The notes under the pieces were generated by a model. It was not told the origin of the DNA. It searched no databases and saw only the letters and a program-made list of their open reading frames with translations. The translations under genes were made by a program, and so were the position numbers. From contig NZ_BMLV01000004.1 of the NCBI RefSeq assembly GCF_014645495.1, forward strand, positions 186,001 through 250,000: a stretch of DNA of 64,000 nt. The letters are read 5' to 3'. This document shows positions 19,421-29,707 of this stretch, in pieces (the first letter of the stretch is position 1; every line of letters starts with the position of its first letter). Origin of the DNA: Cloacibacterium rupense (GTDB lineage Bacteria > Bacteroidota > Bacteroidia > Flavobacteriales > Weeksellaceae).

Positions 19421-22400
19421 GTTGTGCTTTATCACAAAGCTAATAAATTCTGAAAGCTTTTTCTAACTATAGGAGATCCTAGAAAGATGCAACACCCGTT
19501 GTGCTTTATCACAAAGCTAATAAATTCTGAAAGCTTTTTCTAACCTTAAAAAAGATCAAGAGCCACTGTTCTCTGTTGTGCTTTATCACAAAGCTAATAA
19601 ATTCTGAAAGCTTTTTCTAACTAAATCTAGTTCCTAAGTGCCACATTCTAGGTTGTGCTTTATCACAAAGCTAATAAATTCTGAAAGCTTTTTCTAACTT
19701 AAGAGAAGAATTATATCAAAACCTAGATGTTGTGCTTTATCACAAAGCTAATAAATTCTGAAAGCTTTTTCTAACAGTTCCCAGATTTGTTTGCAGAAAA
19801 GTTTGGTTGTGCTTTATCACAAAGCTAATAAATTCTGAAAGCTTTTTCTAACTACTACATTACCTATTACGAGTTTTTATATGTTGTGCTTTATCACAAA
19901 GCTAATAAATTCTGAAAGCTTTTTCTAACCATTAATGCGAGTTGCTCTTCCCTAGTTAAGTTGTGCTTTATCACAAAGCTAATAAATTCTGAAAGCTTTT
20001 TCTAACGCAAAAGATGCGCAAAAAGCACAAGAAGATGTTGTGCTTTATCACAAAGCTAATAAATTCTGAAAGCTTTTTCTAACTTTAACATTAAAGTGGT
20101 TTTTTTGGTGGTTGTTGTGCTTTATCACAAAGCTAATAAATTCTGAAAGCTTTTTCTAACTTCACAACGAACGTCGTGAAATGCTTCTTGGTTGTGCTTT
20201 ATCACAAAGCTAATAAATTCTGAAAGCTTTTTCTAACTTTCTTCTGTGAGTGGGATTTTTTCAAAATGTTGTGCTTTATCACAAAGCTAATAAATTCTGA
20301 AAGCTTTTTCTAACCATATATCTAACTTCGGAATTCAAGAATTCGTTGTGCTTTATCACAAAGCTAATAAATTCTGAAAGCTTTTTCTAACCATAAAAAA
20401 GAAGTAAATGAAGAAACAACAGTTGTGCTTTATCACAAAGCTAATAAATTCTGAAAGCTTTTTCTAACTAATTAAGAATAACAATGTAGAACGGAAAAGT
20501 TGTGCTTTATCACAAAGCTAATAAATTCTGAAAGCTTTTTCTAACTAGCGGTCAAGTTTGATGTTTTTACGGTAAGTTGTGCTTTATCACAAAGCTAATA
20601 AATTCTGAAAGCTTTTTCTAACCATAATCATTGTATTTATAACCTAATTGTTGTTGTGCTTTATCACAAAGCTAATAAATTCTGAAAGCTTTTTCTAACA
20701 AACTTTCTTTTTTCATCAAAAAAGAAATTGTTGTGCTTTATCACAAAGCTAATAAATTCTGAAAGCTTTTTCTAACCACCGCCGACTGCGTATATATCTT
20801 TTGATAGTTGTGCTTTATCACAAAGCTAATAAATTCTGAAAGCTTTTTCTAACTTCAATCAACGTACTATTACATTTTGCACTGTTGTGCTTTATCACAA
20901 AGCTAATAAATTCTGAAAGCTTTTTCTAACTACCAGAACCGTCTATGTAATTTCTACGCAGTTGTGCTTTATCACAAAGCTAATAAATTCTGAAAGCTTT
21001 TTCTAACTACCAAGTATTTCTTTCAGTATCAGATTTTGTTGTGCTTTATCACAAAGCTAATAAATTCTGAAAGCTTTTTCTAACTTTTAAAGGCTTGGGT
21101 TAAATTAGGAGTTAGTTGTGCTTTATCACAAAGCTAATAAATTCTGAAAGCTTTTTCTAACAGTCTTACTGAACCCGATCATTCATTAACTGTTGTGCTT
21201 TATCACAAAGCTAATAAATTCTGAAAGCTTTTTCTAACATTATAAATTCTGGCCTTCAAGATTGGGTTGTTGTGCTTTATCACAAAGCTAATAAATTCTG
21301 AAAGCTTTTTCTAACATTTCTAGAAATACCTAGTATTTGTGAAAAGTTGTGCTTTATCACAAAGCTAATAAATTCTGAAAGCTTTTTCTAACGTCAGCAT
21401 TATCAATTATTTTTTGCGCTTCGTTGTGCTTTATCACAAAGCTAATAAATTCTGAAAGCTTTTTCTAACCTGAATTGAATTATAAAGTAGAATTGCTTTG
21501 TTGTGCTTTATCACAAAGCTAATAAATTCTGAAAGCTTTTTCTAACTATCTTTAACATCTTTATTTGTTAGAGATTGTTGTGCTTTATCACAAAGCTAAT
21601 AAATTCTGAAAGCTTTTTCTAACTTGGTTGCTGCTCATCCTAATTTACCAATTGTTGTGCTTTATCACAAAGCTAATAAATTCTGAAAGCTTTTTCTAAC
21701 TATTGGTAGATGATGACCGATATGTAGAACGTTGTGCTTTATCACAAAGCTAATAAATTCTGAAAGCTTTTTCTAACTATGAAGGACTTGATCTTACAAT
21801 TTTAGACGTTGTGCTTTATCACAAAGCTAATAAATTCTGAAAGCTTTTTCTAACTCGAAAGTGGTTATCAATCTGCAGAATTCTGTTGTGCTTTATCACA
21901 AAGCTAATAAATTCTGAAAGCTTTTTCTAACCAGCGGCTATTTTGCCATATTGGACCACTTGTTGTGCTTTATCACAAAGCTAATAAATTCTGAAAGCTT
22001 TTTCTAACTGTCACGTTTGACAAAATTTCAAATTGCATGTTGTGCTTTATCACAAAGCTAATAAATTCTGAAAGCTTTTTCTAACCTTTGAAGTTTTCAT
22101 CAGACTTAGCGCTCCGTTGTGCTTTATCACAAAGCTAATAAATTCTGAAAGCTTTTTCTAACAATAAAGAAGTAGATGCTACACCTACATCTGTTGTGCT
22201 TTATCACAAAGCTAATAAATTCTGAAAGCTTTTTCTAACTCTAATTGCTTTTGGTCAGTATTATAAGAAGTTGTGCTTTATCACAAAGCTAATAAATTCT
22301 GAAAGCTTTTTCTAACTATGAAAATCACCAAAGAATTTAAAGACAAGTTGTGCTTTATCACAAAGCTAATAAATTCTGAAAGCTTTTTCTAACTATTTTG

Positions 22401-24999
22401 GTCTCAATTCCTTTGGGGGGTTTGTTGTGCTTTATCACAAAGCTAATAAATTCTGAAAGCTTTTTCTAACTGGAAGAGAGAGAAAAAATTGCACTTAACA
22501 GTTGTGCTTTATCACAAAGCTAATAAATTCTGAAAGCTTTTTCTAACGATGATAGCACGTCTACTAATGAAAATGATGTTGTGCTTTATCACAAAGCTAA
22601 TAAATTCTGAAAGCTTTTTCTAACCGTGAAGTTCTGAAGAATCTGTGGCGGTAAGTTGTGCTTTATCACAAAGCTAATAAATTCTGAAAGCTTTTTCTAA
22701 CTGAAGTGTTATAGCAAAAAGAATCTGCGTTGTTGTGCTTTATCACAAAGCTAATAAATTCTGAAAGCTTTTTCTAACCTTCTATACTATCAAATCTTGC
22801 TTCTATTCGTTGTGCTTTATCACAAAGCTAATAAATTCTGAAAGCTTTTTCTAACCAAATTTTAGATAAATACCAAGAGCTTTGCGTTGTGCTTTATCAC
22901 AAAGCTAATAAATTCTGAAAGCTTTTTCTAACTTACCCAAGAAGTAGATAAGGCTTTCGTAGGTTGTGCTTTATCACAAAGCTAATAAATTCTGAAAGCT
23001 TTTTCTAACAATTCATGTTGAGCTCTATAGAAAGAACCGGTTGTGCTTTATCACAAAGCTAATAAATTCTGAAAGCTTTTTCTAACAATAAAGATTTTGG
23101 AGTTGATGGAGAAATAGTTGTGCTTTATCACAAAGCTAATAAATTCTGAAAGCTTTTTCTAACTAACATTATCATTTACATTCTCATTAACAGTTGTGCT
23201 TTATCACAAAGCTAATAAATTCTGAAAGCTTTTTCTAACTAGAAGCAGAAAAGCAAATGGAGCTACAAAGTTGTGCTTTATCACAAAGCTAATAAATTCT
23301 GAAAGCTTTTTCTAACATTGAGAGAATTAAGCAAGAAGCTCTGATTGTTGTGCTTTATCACAAAGCTAATAAATTCTGAAAGCTTTTTCTAACATTTAAT
23401 TTTATATATTTCTCGAATTCAAAGTTGTGCTTTATCACAAAGCTAATAAATTCTGAAAGCTTTTTCTAACCTTACTGAGGCTCAATCTACAGAGAATAAA
23501 GTTGTGCTTTATCACAAAGCTAATAAATTCTGAAAGCTTTTTCTAACTATGAGAAAGTAGGTGCTGAGATTGGTAAGTTGTGCTTTATCACAAAGCTAAT
23601 AAATTCTGAAAGCTTTTTCTAACTGCAACGGAATTGAAAAAGTGATATTTGTCGTTGTGCTTTATCACAAAGCTAATAAATTCTGAAAGCTTTTTCTAAC
23701 ATTTCCCTTGACTTTTCGTAATTTTTGTAAGTTGTGCTTTATCACAAAGCTAATAAATTCTGAAAGCTTTTTCTAACCTGCAGGTTATGAAGGTGAGATA
23801 GATAGTTGTTGTGCTTTATCACAAAGCTAATAAATTCTGAAAGCTTTTTCTAACCTTGAAGCTTTTGAATTTCTGGTTCTATTAGTTGTGCTTTATCACA
23901 AAGCTAATAAATTCTGAAAGCTTTTTCTAACTTTAAAAGGTTTTAAACGTTTTTTTTAAATGTTGTGCTTTATCACAAAGCTAATAAATTCTGAAAGCTT
24001 TTTCTAACTTCACGCGTTGTATTTCTCTCATGTATTCTGTTGTGCTTTATCACAAAGCTAATAAATTCTGAAAGCTTTTTCTAACTCGTTGATGTTTTGT
24101 TTTAGAAATTCTGCAGTTGTGCTTTATCACAAAGCTAATAAATTCTGAAAGCTTTTTCTAACTAGCTGCTGTAAGTGATGTTCAAAAGCAAAGTTGTGCT
24201 TTATCACAAAGCTAATAAATTCTGAAAGCTTTTTCTAACCTTTGGGAATTGCTGGAATTGGTAATTTATGTTGTGCTTTATCACAAAGCTAATAAATTCT
24301 GAAAGCTTTTTCTAACGTGTAGATTTGCAGGGAATTTACCCGAAATGTTGTGCTTTATCACAAAGCTAATAAATTCTGAAAGCTTTTTCTAACTTAGATT
24401 AAGAACAGATATTTTTATTGAAAGTTGTGCTTTATCACAAAGCTAATAAATTCTGAAAGCTTTTTCTAACTAGCCAAACTTCAACGATTGAAATGTCCGT
24501 GTTGTGCTTTATCACAAAGCTAATAAATTCTGAAAGCTTTTTCTAACCGAAATTAACATCGCCATCCAAATGACCGAGTTGTGCTTTATCACAAAGCTAA
24601 TAAATTCTGAAAGCTTTTTCTAACTTACGTTTTATTTTAGATGGTTATCCAGACGTTGTGCTTTATCACAAAGCTAATAAATTCTGAAAGCTTTTTCTAA
24701 CTAGAGCAGATTAAAATGATTTTTTTCATAGGTTGTGCTTTATCACAAAGCTAATAAATTCTGAAAGCTTTTTCTAACAAAGGTATTTGTGGTCCATTTT
24801 AAAATAATGTTGTGCTTTATCACAAAGCTAATAAATTCTGAAAGCTTTTTCTAACCAGAAATTCTAATTCCACCAGCATAATATGGTTGTGCTTTATCAC
24901 AAAGCTAATAAATTCTGAAAGCTTTTTCTAACAAGAAGCTACAATCACCTTTATTATATTTGGTTGTGCTTTATCACAAAGCTAATAAATTCTGAAAGC
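19421..24999 (-). CRISPR. Type II-C CRISPR array: 73 repeats (last truncated), 72 spacers
   Basis: Repeats are 47 bp and begin GTTGTGCTTTATCACAAAGC and end CTGAAAGCTTTTTCTAAC; the 72 full copies appear identical. I located each repeat start: spacing is 77 bp (30-bp spacers) except for spacers 49 and 54, which are 29 bp. The last repeat (24963-24999) keeps only its first 37 bp and then fuses to a 95-bp tandem repeat block. I assign the minus strand as transcribed because the tracrRNA antirepeat is complementary to the minus-strand repeat with correct downstream hairpins. Also, each repeat contains TAGCTTTG on that strand (repeat positions 22 to 15), an exact -7 box placed so that transcription would start 6-10 nt before the spacer. 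No two spacers look alike. Spacer 38 resembles the start of a coding sequence (ATGAAAATCACC). Confidence 0.99.
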
Positions 25000-25590
25000 A
25001 ATTGACTCACTACGTTCGTCGAAGCTTCGCTTTCACAACAAATAAGTCAGAGAAAGAATCGATAAGTTTTAGATATTAAATGAATTATGAGAACAATTGA
25101 CTCACTACGTTCGTCGAAGCTTTGCTTTCACAACAAAGAAGTCAGAGAAAGAATCAATAAGTTTTAGATATTAAATGAATTCTGAAAGCAATTTACTTAC
25201 AACGTTCGTCGAAGCTTCGCTTTCACAACAAAGAAGTCAGAGAAAGAATCGATAAGTTTTAGATATTAAATGCATTATGAAAGAAATTTGCTTACAACGT
25301 TCGTCGAAGCTTCGCTTTCACAACAAATAAGTCAGAGAAAGAATCAATAAGTTTTAGATATTAAATGAATTATGAGAACAATTGACTCACTGCGTTCGTC
25401 GAAGCTTCGCTTTCACAACAAAGAAGTCAGAGAAAGAATCAATAAGTTTTAGATATTAAATGATTTCTAAGAGCAATTGAAACATTATGTTCTTCGAAGC
25501 TTCGTTTTCACCAGATTATATTTTTAAAACATTGATAAGCATTAGATAGGGAATGATTTCAATAGTACTTTAGATAAAATAGGGCATGTA
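25000..25590. repeat. 95-bp tandem repeats abutting the CRISPR array
   Basis: Units begin at 24989 (overlapping the truncated CRISPR repeat), 25084, 25179, 25274 and 25369, each exactly 95 bp. A diverged copy starts at 25464 and the start of a seventh at 25557. Each unit contains a variable head (ATTCTGAAAGC or ATTATGAGAAC), the core ACGTTCGTCGAAGCTTCGCT with the palindrome CGAAGCTTCG, then TTTCACAAC and the tail AATAAGTTTTAGATATTAAATG. The head shares AATTCTGAAAGC with the CRISPR repeat, the point where array and block are joined. No gene runs through the block. Confidence 0.93.
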
Positions 25591-25662
25591 GACTTTACTT
25601 TTTATATGATTTGTTTGAAAAATCTTGTTTTCATTGATCAACTAAAATGGTATATTTACGGT

Positions 25663-26256
25663 ATGAAATACAGATTAAGATTGTTGATTTTATGTTTTGC
25701 TTTTTTAAGCATTTATAAAATTTATGCACAAAATAGCACTAATCCCATCCATATCGTAGATAAGGAGTTGGGTTTTAAAATGGATTTGCCGAGAGGTTTT
25801 ACGAAAATGGACAGTAAGGAAGTGGGTGCTGCATTGCAGATGGGTAAGAAGCAGATTGATAAAATATATGATACCGATTTTAATATCAATGGTTTAGAGC
25901 CTAATTTGTTTAAAAAAGATGATAATAATTATTTTATCATCAATATTAAGGATTTCCCTGACTCTGAGGAAGCCTATCAAAAAGAAGTAGCCAAATATAA
26001 TAGGTTGATGTATACTACTTATCAAAAATCTTTTCCCAATGTTGAGCTTACTGAGTCTACAGAAACTAAAAAAATAGGGAATGAGGTCTTTACGAAATAT
26101 TCTTTGAAGGCTGTAGTATCAAAGGCTTTGACTATGAAAGTTTTTAATTTTAATTCTTTGTATAAAGGCAAAGATGTTACTTTGGCTGCGGTGTACGTGG
26201 ATGATGAGGTAGGGCAAGAAATTCTAAAAGCTGTAGAAAGTGCCAGTTTTAAATAA
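25663..26256 (+). CDS. Secreted protein of unknown function (197 aa)
   Basis: I place the start at 25663, giving the signal peptide MKYRLRLLILCFAFLSIYKIYAQ. The earlier in-frame ATG at 25606 would add 19 residues before it. The mature part begins HIVDKELGFKMDLPRGFTKM and ends EVGQEILKAVESASFK, a strand-turn-strand opening followed by a mixed domain with a closing helix. This resembles the organisation of the 10511 gene (IPGTSYSMVPPEGF), suggesting a shared fold; no named family is recognised. It is a single-gene unit with its own terminator at 26285-26315, right after the CRISPR-associated tandem repeats. Confidence 0.72.
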   Translation: MKYRLRLLILCFAFLSIYKIYAQNSTNPIHIVDKELGFKMDLPRGFTKMDSKEVGAALQMGKKQIDKIYDTDFNINGLEPNLFKKDDNNYFIINIKDFPDSEEAYQKEVAKYNRLMYTTYQKSFPNVELTESTETKKIGNEVFTKYSLKAVVSKALTMKVFNFNSLYKGKDVTLAAVYVDDEVGQEILKAVESASFK

Positions 26257-26284
26257 AACGGAAGGTTTATCTACGATAAAAAGG

Positions 26285-26315
26285 AGGGCTGCAGAGTATT
26301 GTAGCTCTTTTTTTT
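26285..26315 (+). terminator. Rho-independent terminator
   Basis: AGGGCTGCA (26285-26293) pairs with TGTAGCTCT (26300-26308) with two G-U pairs, followed by eight T residues. It is 29 bp after the stop of the 197-aa secreted protein. Confidence 0.8.
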
Positions 26316-26365
26316 GGTTAAAGTAAGCAAGAGTTTTTGATAGAATGCAAGAAATGGGTAGCTAT

Positions 26366-26405
26366 AAAAATCCCCCCTCTATCAAGTGGTATAATAGGGG
26401 GGGGA
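26366..26405 (-). terminator. Rho-independent terminator of the amidohydrolase gene
   Basis: A CCCCCCT/AGGGGGG stem (26372-26378 with 26394-26401 region) extended by TAT/ATA is followed on the minus strand by ATTTTTATAG. It lies about 30 bp past the stop of the gene at 26433. Confidence 0.72.
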
Positions 26406-26432
26406 GAGAAATATAGTGGTAATACAAAAATT

Positions 26433-28157
26433 CTATTTTTTGGTATAGATGGCTTTGCCTTCTTTGATGGTTTGTAGTACGGAGATGTCTTTAATTTTTA
26501 GGGGGTCTATTTTAAGAGGGTTTTGGTCTAGGATGACAAGGTCTGCCAATTTACCTTTTTTGATAGAGCCTTTAAGGTTTTCTTCTTTAAATTCATAAGC
26601 TCCCCAGATGGTGATAGCTTTTAAAGCTTGATAAGGGGTCAATCTTTCTTCTTTACCCATGATGTCACCACTTCTGCTTTGTCTATTGATGGAGGTCCAT
26701 AGAATCATCATCATATTTGGGAGTGCAACGGGAGCATCGGTATGGGTGTTGATGTGTACTCCTTTTTTGAGTGCAGATTGCACGGGGCTTATTTCTCTGG
26801 CTGCTTTGTCCCCGATGATTTTCTTGTACCAGTCTCCCCAATAGAAGGTGTGCATAGGGAAGAAAGAGCCAAAGATTTGGTATTTTGCAAGGCTGTCTAT
26901 TTGGTCTTTTCTAATGAGTTGACCATGGATGAATATATGTCTACGGTCTTGTTTTGGGAATTTTTTTTCAGCGTTATGAATGGCTTTGATGAATTGGTCT
27001 CCAGCAGCATCGCCATTGCAATGGGCTTTAATTTGTAAATTTCTTTGGTATGCTAGGTCAACCGCACTTTGTACCTGTTCGTCAGTCATTTGTGCATAAC
27101 CTTTATACCCAGTTTTTTGACCATCAGGAGGAATTAAATACGGGATAGTTCTCCAAGCAGTTCTACCTTGTGGTGAACCGTCTAGAGTTATTTTTAAGCC
27201 TCCAATTCTATAGTGGTTGGTGTATTTTGTGCTATTCCATTCGCTATCAAGGAATTTAGCCATGCTAGGGTCAAGAAAAGACAAAAGGTCTAATTTTAGT
27301 TTTCCTTTTTTGGCGTATTCTACAAATTGCAAGTGGTTTTCATAGGTTTTACCTTCGTTTAGGGTGGTGTATCCATAGCTTAGAGCCATTTCTTGTCCTT
27401 TATCCATGTAATATTCTGCATATTTACTTTCAGGAAAGAATAGTTTAAAAATAACGGGCGTAGCCGTGTTTTCCTCTAAAACGCCATTAGGTTCTTGAGA
27501 ATTAGGCAGTCTTCTAATGACTCCACCAGGAACAGCTTTCGTTTGAGCATTTATATTCATTACTTCTAAGCCTTTGCTGTTTAAGACACAGAAATGACCA
27601 GAAATGTGCAATACACAAATGGGGATATCTTTAGAAACTTTATCGAGGTCTTCTCTGGTAGGGAATCTATTTTCTTTAAGAACGGCATCGTCAAATCCCA
27701 TTCCTAGAATCCATCCTTTGGTTTTGTCGGTACCATTTTTGGTATGCCAATCTTTTAATTCGGCAATTAAATCATTCATGGAATTGCATTTGCCGTCAGG
27801 GCTTGCTAAAAGATTAGCCGTAACGGCCTGAGCACCGAAGCCGGCGAAATGGGCATGTCCATCGATAAAACCTGGGGTCATGGTTTTTCCGTTGAGGTCA
27901 ACTCTTTCTGCATCAGGGCTTAGTTTTTCGGCCTCTTTTAGGTTTCCAACAAAAGCTATTTTACCATCTTTTACCCAAACAGCTTCTGCATATTCTGGGG
28001 TCTCGCCTCCTTCGGCAGTGATGATGTCTCCCCCGTAATATAAAGTTCCGTTTTTGCCTTCTTGGGTTACTTCGGTGAAGTTTTTTCCGGGTTTAGCACA
28101 GGCGATGATTGCAGTAACAAGAATGAATCTCAAAGCTGTTTTAATTAATTTTTTCAT
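26433..28157 (-). CDS. Amidohydrolase family lipoprotein (YtcJ-like)
   Basis: This 574-aa metal-dependent hydrolase of the amidohydrolase 3 group has a lipoprotein signal (VTAIIAC, Cys20), so it is likely anchored in the cell envelope. Metal-binding motifs are present: GHAHFAGFG near residue 100, a central Lys-containing strand, IKAHCNGDAAGD near 360, and HTDAPVALPN near 470. The C-terminal half has the typical composite domain (GSIKKGKLADLVILDQNPLK). Substrates of YtcJ-like enzymes are mostly unknown. A paralogue with the same architecture lies at 29708-31426. A 24-bp motif shared with that operon sits 31 nt upstream of its -7 element, so the two are probably co-regulated. Confidence 0.9.
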   Translation of the reverse strand: MKKLIKTALRFILVTAIIACAKPGKNFTEVTQEGKNGTLYYGGDIITAEGGETPEYAEAVWVKDGKIAFVGNLKEAEKLSPDAERVDLNGKTMTPGFIDGHAHFAGFGAQAVTANLLASPDGKCNSMNDLIAELKDWHTKNGTDKTKGWILGMGFDDAVLKENRFPTREDLDKVSKDIPICVLHISGHFCVLNSKGLEVMNINAQTKAVPGGVIRRLPNSQEPNGVLEENTATPVIFKLFFPESKYAEYYMDKGQEMALSYGYTTLNEGKTYENHLQFVEYAKKGKLKLDLLSFLDPSMAKFLDSEWNSTKYTNHYRIGGLKITLDGSPQGRTAWRTIPYLIPPDGQKTGYKGYAQMTDEQVQSAVDLAYQRNLQIKAHCNGDAAGDQFIKAIHNAEKKFPKQDRRHIFIHGQLIRKDQIDSLAKYQIFGSFFPMHTFYWGDWYKKIIGDKAAREISPVQSALKKGVHINTHTDAPVALPNMMMILWTSINRQSRSGDIMGKEERLTPYQALKAITIWGAYEFKEENLKGSIKKGKLADLVILDQNPLKIDPLKIKDISVLQTIKEGKAIYTKK

Positions 28158-28479
28158 CGTAGTTTTTGGTTTAAAGGAAGTAGTGAGTTTTATAAAATGA
28201 GATAATACCCAAAATTAATACAGTTTGTAATACAAAATTCAAGAGGTTACCTGCATAAAGATGTGTAATAACTGGGAGTAGATTATAGGATAGATAAGGC
28301 AGAAAAGGATGGGGAGTAAAACGAACTCCATCTCAATGATTTGGGATGGAGTGTCGTAAATTTGTACTGGATTAACAGTAATTGAGGAAAATTAGGAATG
28401 TTTTTTTTTCATTATTGTGAGTTTAGAATCTTATATAAAAAATGTTTGGAATTATTATTGAGAATTTTAATTTAAGAAT
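28158..28479. other. Intergenic region with promoter, operator and terminator-like hairpin
   Basis: 322 bp between the porin gene and the downstream amidohydrolase. Besides the regulatory element at 28210-28271, it holds a hairpin at 28321-28357: ACTCCATC (28325-28332) pairs with GATGGAGT (28345-28352), and the stem is extended by ACGA/TCGT past one bulged G. On the minus strand it is followed by TTTACTCC, a weak terminator for the porin operon. No coding sequence is apparent. Confidence 0.6.
28210..28271 (-). promoter_or_regulatory. Promoter with shared 24-bp operator (site A)
   Basis: On the minus strand an exact -7 box TAATTTTG (28217-28210) and a TTG (28242-28240, 22-bp spacer) precede the amidohydrolase gene. 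Just upstream lies a 24-bp motif (28248-28271, plus strand TACCTGCATAAAGATGTGTA plus ATAA) that recurs with one difference at 31488-31511. Its core ACAT/GCAT-AAAG-ATGT is an imperfect inverted repeat. The position just upstream of the -33 box fits an activator site. Confidence 0.68.
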
Positions 28480-29703
28480 TTAAAATAATTGCACCCCAAA
28501 AACAAATCTTTGATTATCCCATTTCTTACCAGATAAATCTTCTCTGGTGCCATACCAATATTCTATACCAACGGTTAAGAATTTTTTAATTTTCCACATG
28601 GTGTTTATACCTAACTGTGTAGATCTATACGTAAAAATAGAAGGATAATCTGTTCGGTTATCTAGTATCACCATACCACTCATTACGTTAGAGCGCAAGA
28701 CGTCATTCCATTTATGTTGTAAAGCAAGATAATGGCCCATAGATTTTCTTAAAGATAATTTGTCATTAGGAATAATAATGCCAGCAGCAAGAGGGTCTGC
28801 TCCTACCATATAGTTTCCTATACCTGCGCCGGTAGAAAATACATATTGAAGTCTTGTTTTAGGTGAAAAGTTGTAATGAGTACCTGCAGATAAAGCCCAT
28901 CCAATTTTTTTGTATTCTACATCATTTTTATCGGTAAGCCAGAAGTTTCTTAATAGGCCACCTATGAAGAAGTGAGTTTTGAATTGAGGATGTACCCATG
29001 ATAAGTTTGTAGTAACTGTAGGAGCGATTCTGTTTTTAATTTCTGAACCAAGAACATCTGCATTTGGCGCATTTTCTACAGAAGTAGAGAATTTGAAATT
29101 AGGAGAAAGTAATTGAGTCCATTTAATCTGTTCTTGTCTTTCATTTACCATTAATCCACTTACAGTAGGTTCAGAAAGAGCGTCGGGGACAGAATAAACG
29201 TCTCCGATGTTGCTAAAATATTTACCGGCAAGGAATTCGGTTTTACCAGATTTAGTAGTAATTGTTAAGTAAGCAACTCTAAAAGAGAAGTTAGTAGGTT
29301 CTCCTCTAAAATTCCATTCTACATAGCCTTTAAATTTTAAGCCTTCTACATCTGTAAGAGCGGTTAGGGTAATTCTGGTGGCTCTAGCATCTATGTAAGA
29401 TTGCCCATGTTGAGCAGCATCTACCCCTGGAATGCCCAGATAACCAGGCATACTAGCGTCTAGTTTCATTTCGCTTTTGGTATCAACAATACCAAGTGTT
29501 TTAAAAAAGCCACCAATAGCTAATACACCATATTTAGAACGAGAAACAATTGCAGCACCTGGAATTTCGGCTTTACTTACTTGCTCAGCATTAATGTCGC
29601 CAATAGGGTTTCTACCAATTACTATAGAATCTTTGCTACTAGTTTGAGCAAAAATTACTGAGCTAGAGAGTATTAATGTTATTTTAAAAATATTGTTAAT
29701 CAT
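28480..29703 (-). CDS. DcaP-like outer-membrane porin
   Basis: This 407-aa protein has a signal peptide (MINNIFKITLILSSSVIFAQ), then an N-terminal plug-like segment (RNPIGDINAEQVSKAEIPGA) and a series of amphipathic beta strands ending in a C-terminal aromatic (FVFGVQLF), as in beta-barrel proteins. Motifs such as GYLGIPGVDAAQHGQSYIDA and ARATRITLTALTD resemble the DcaP trimeric porins, which in Acinetobacter import dicarboxylates and related small anionic compounds. It begins 5 bp after the stop of the upstream amidohydrolase gene and must be co-transcribed, so it probably admits the substrate of that enzyme or lets its product through. Confidence 0.78.
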   Translation of the reverse strand: MINNIFKITLILSSSVIFAQTSSKDSIVIGRNPIGDINAEQVSKAEIPGAAIVSRSKYGVLAIGGFFKTLGIVDTKSEMKLDASMPGYLGIPGVDAAQHGQSYIDARATRITLTALTDVEGLKFKGYVEWNFRGEPTNFSFRVAYLTITTKSGKTEFLAGKYFSNIGDVYSVPDALSEPTVSGLMVNERQEQIKWTQLLSPNFKFSTSVENAPNADVLGSEIKNRIAPTVTTNLSWVHPQFKTHFFIGGLLRNFWLTDKNDVEYKKIGWALSAGTHYNFSPKTRLQYVFSTGAGIGNYMVGADPLAAGIIIPNDKLSLRKSMGHYLALQHKWNDVLRSNVMSGMVILDNRTDYPSIFTYRSTQLGINTMWKIKKFLTVGIEYWYGTREDLSGKKWDNQRFVFGVQLF

Positions 29704-29707
29704 TTTA

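Noticed and set aside
20161-20190. Spacer 10 resembling the core of the 95-bp units (ACGAACGTCGTGA vs ACGAACGTAGTGA)
   Set aside because: Only 12 of 13 bases match and the rest of the spacer does not align, so a self-targeting or array-derived origin is not supported.
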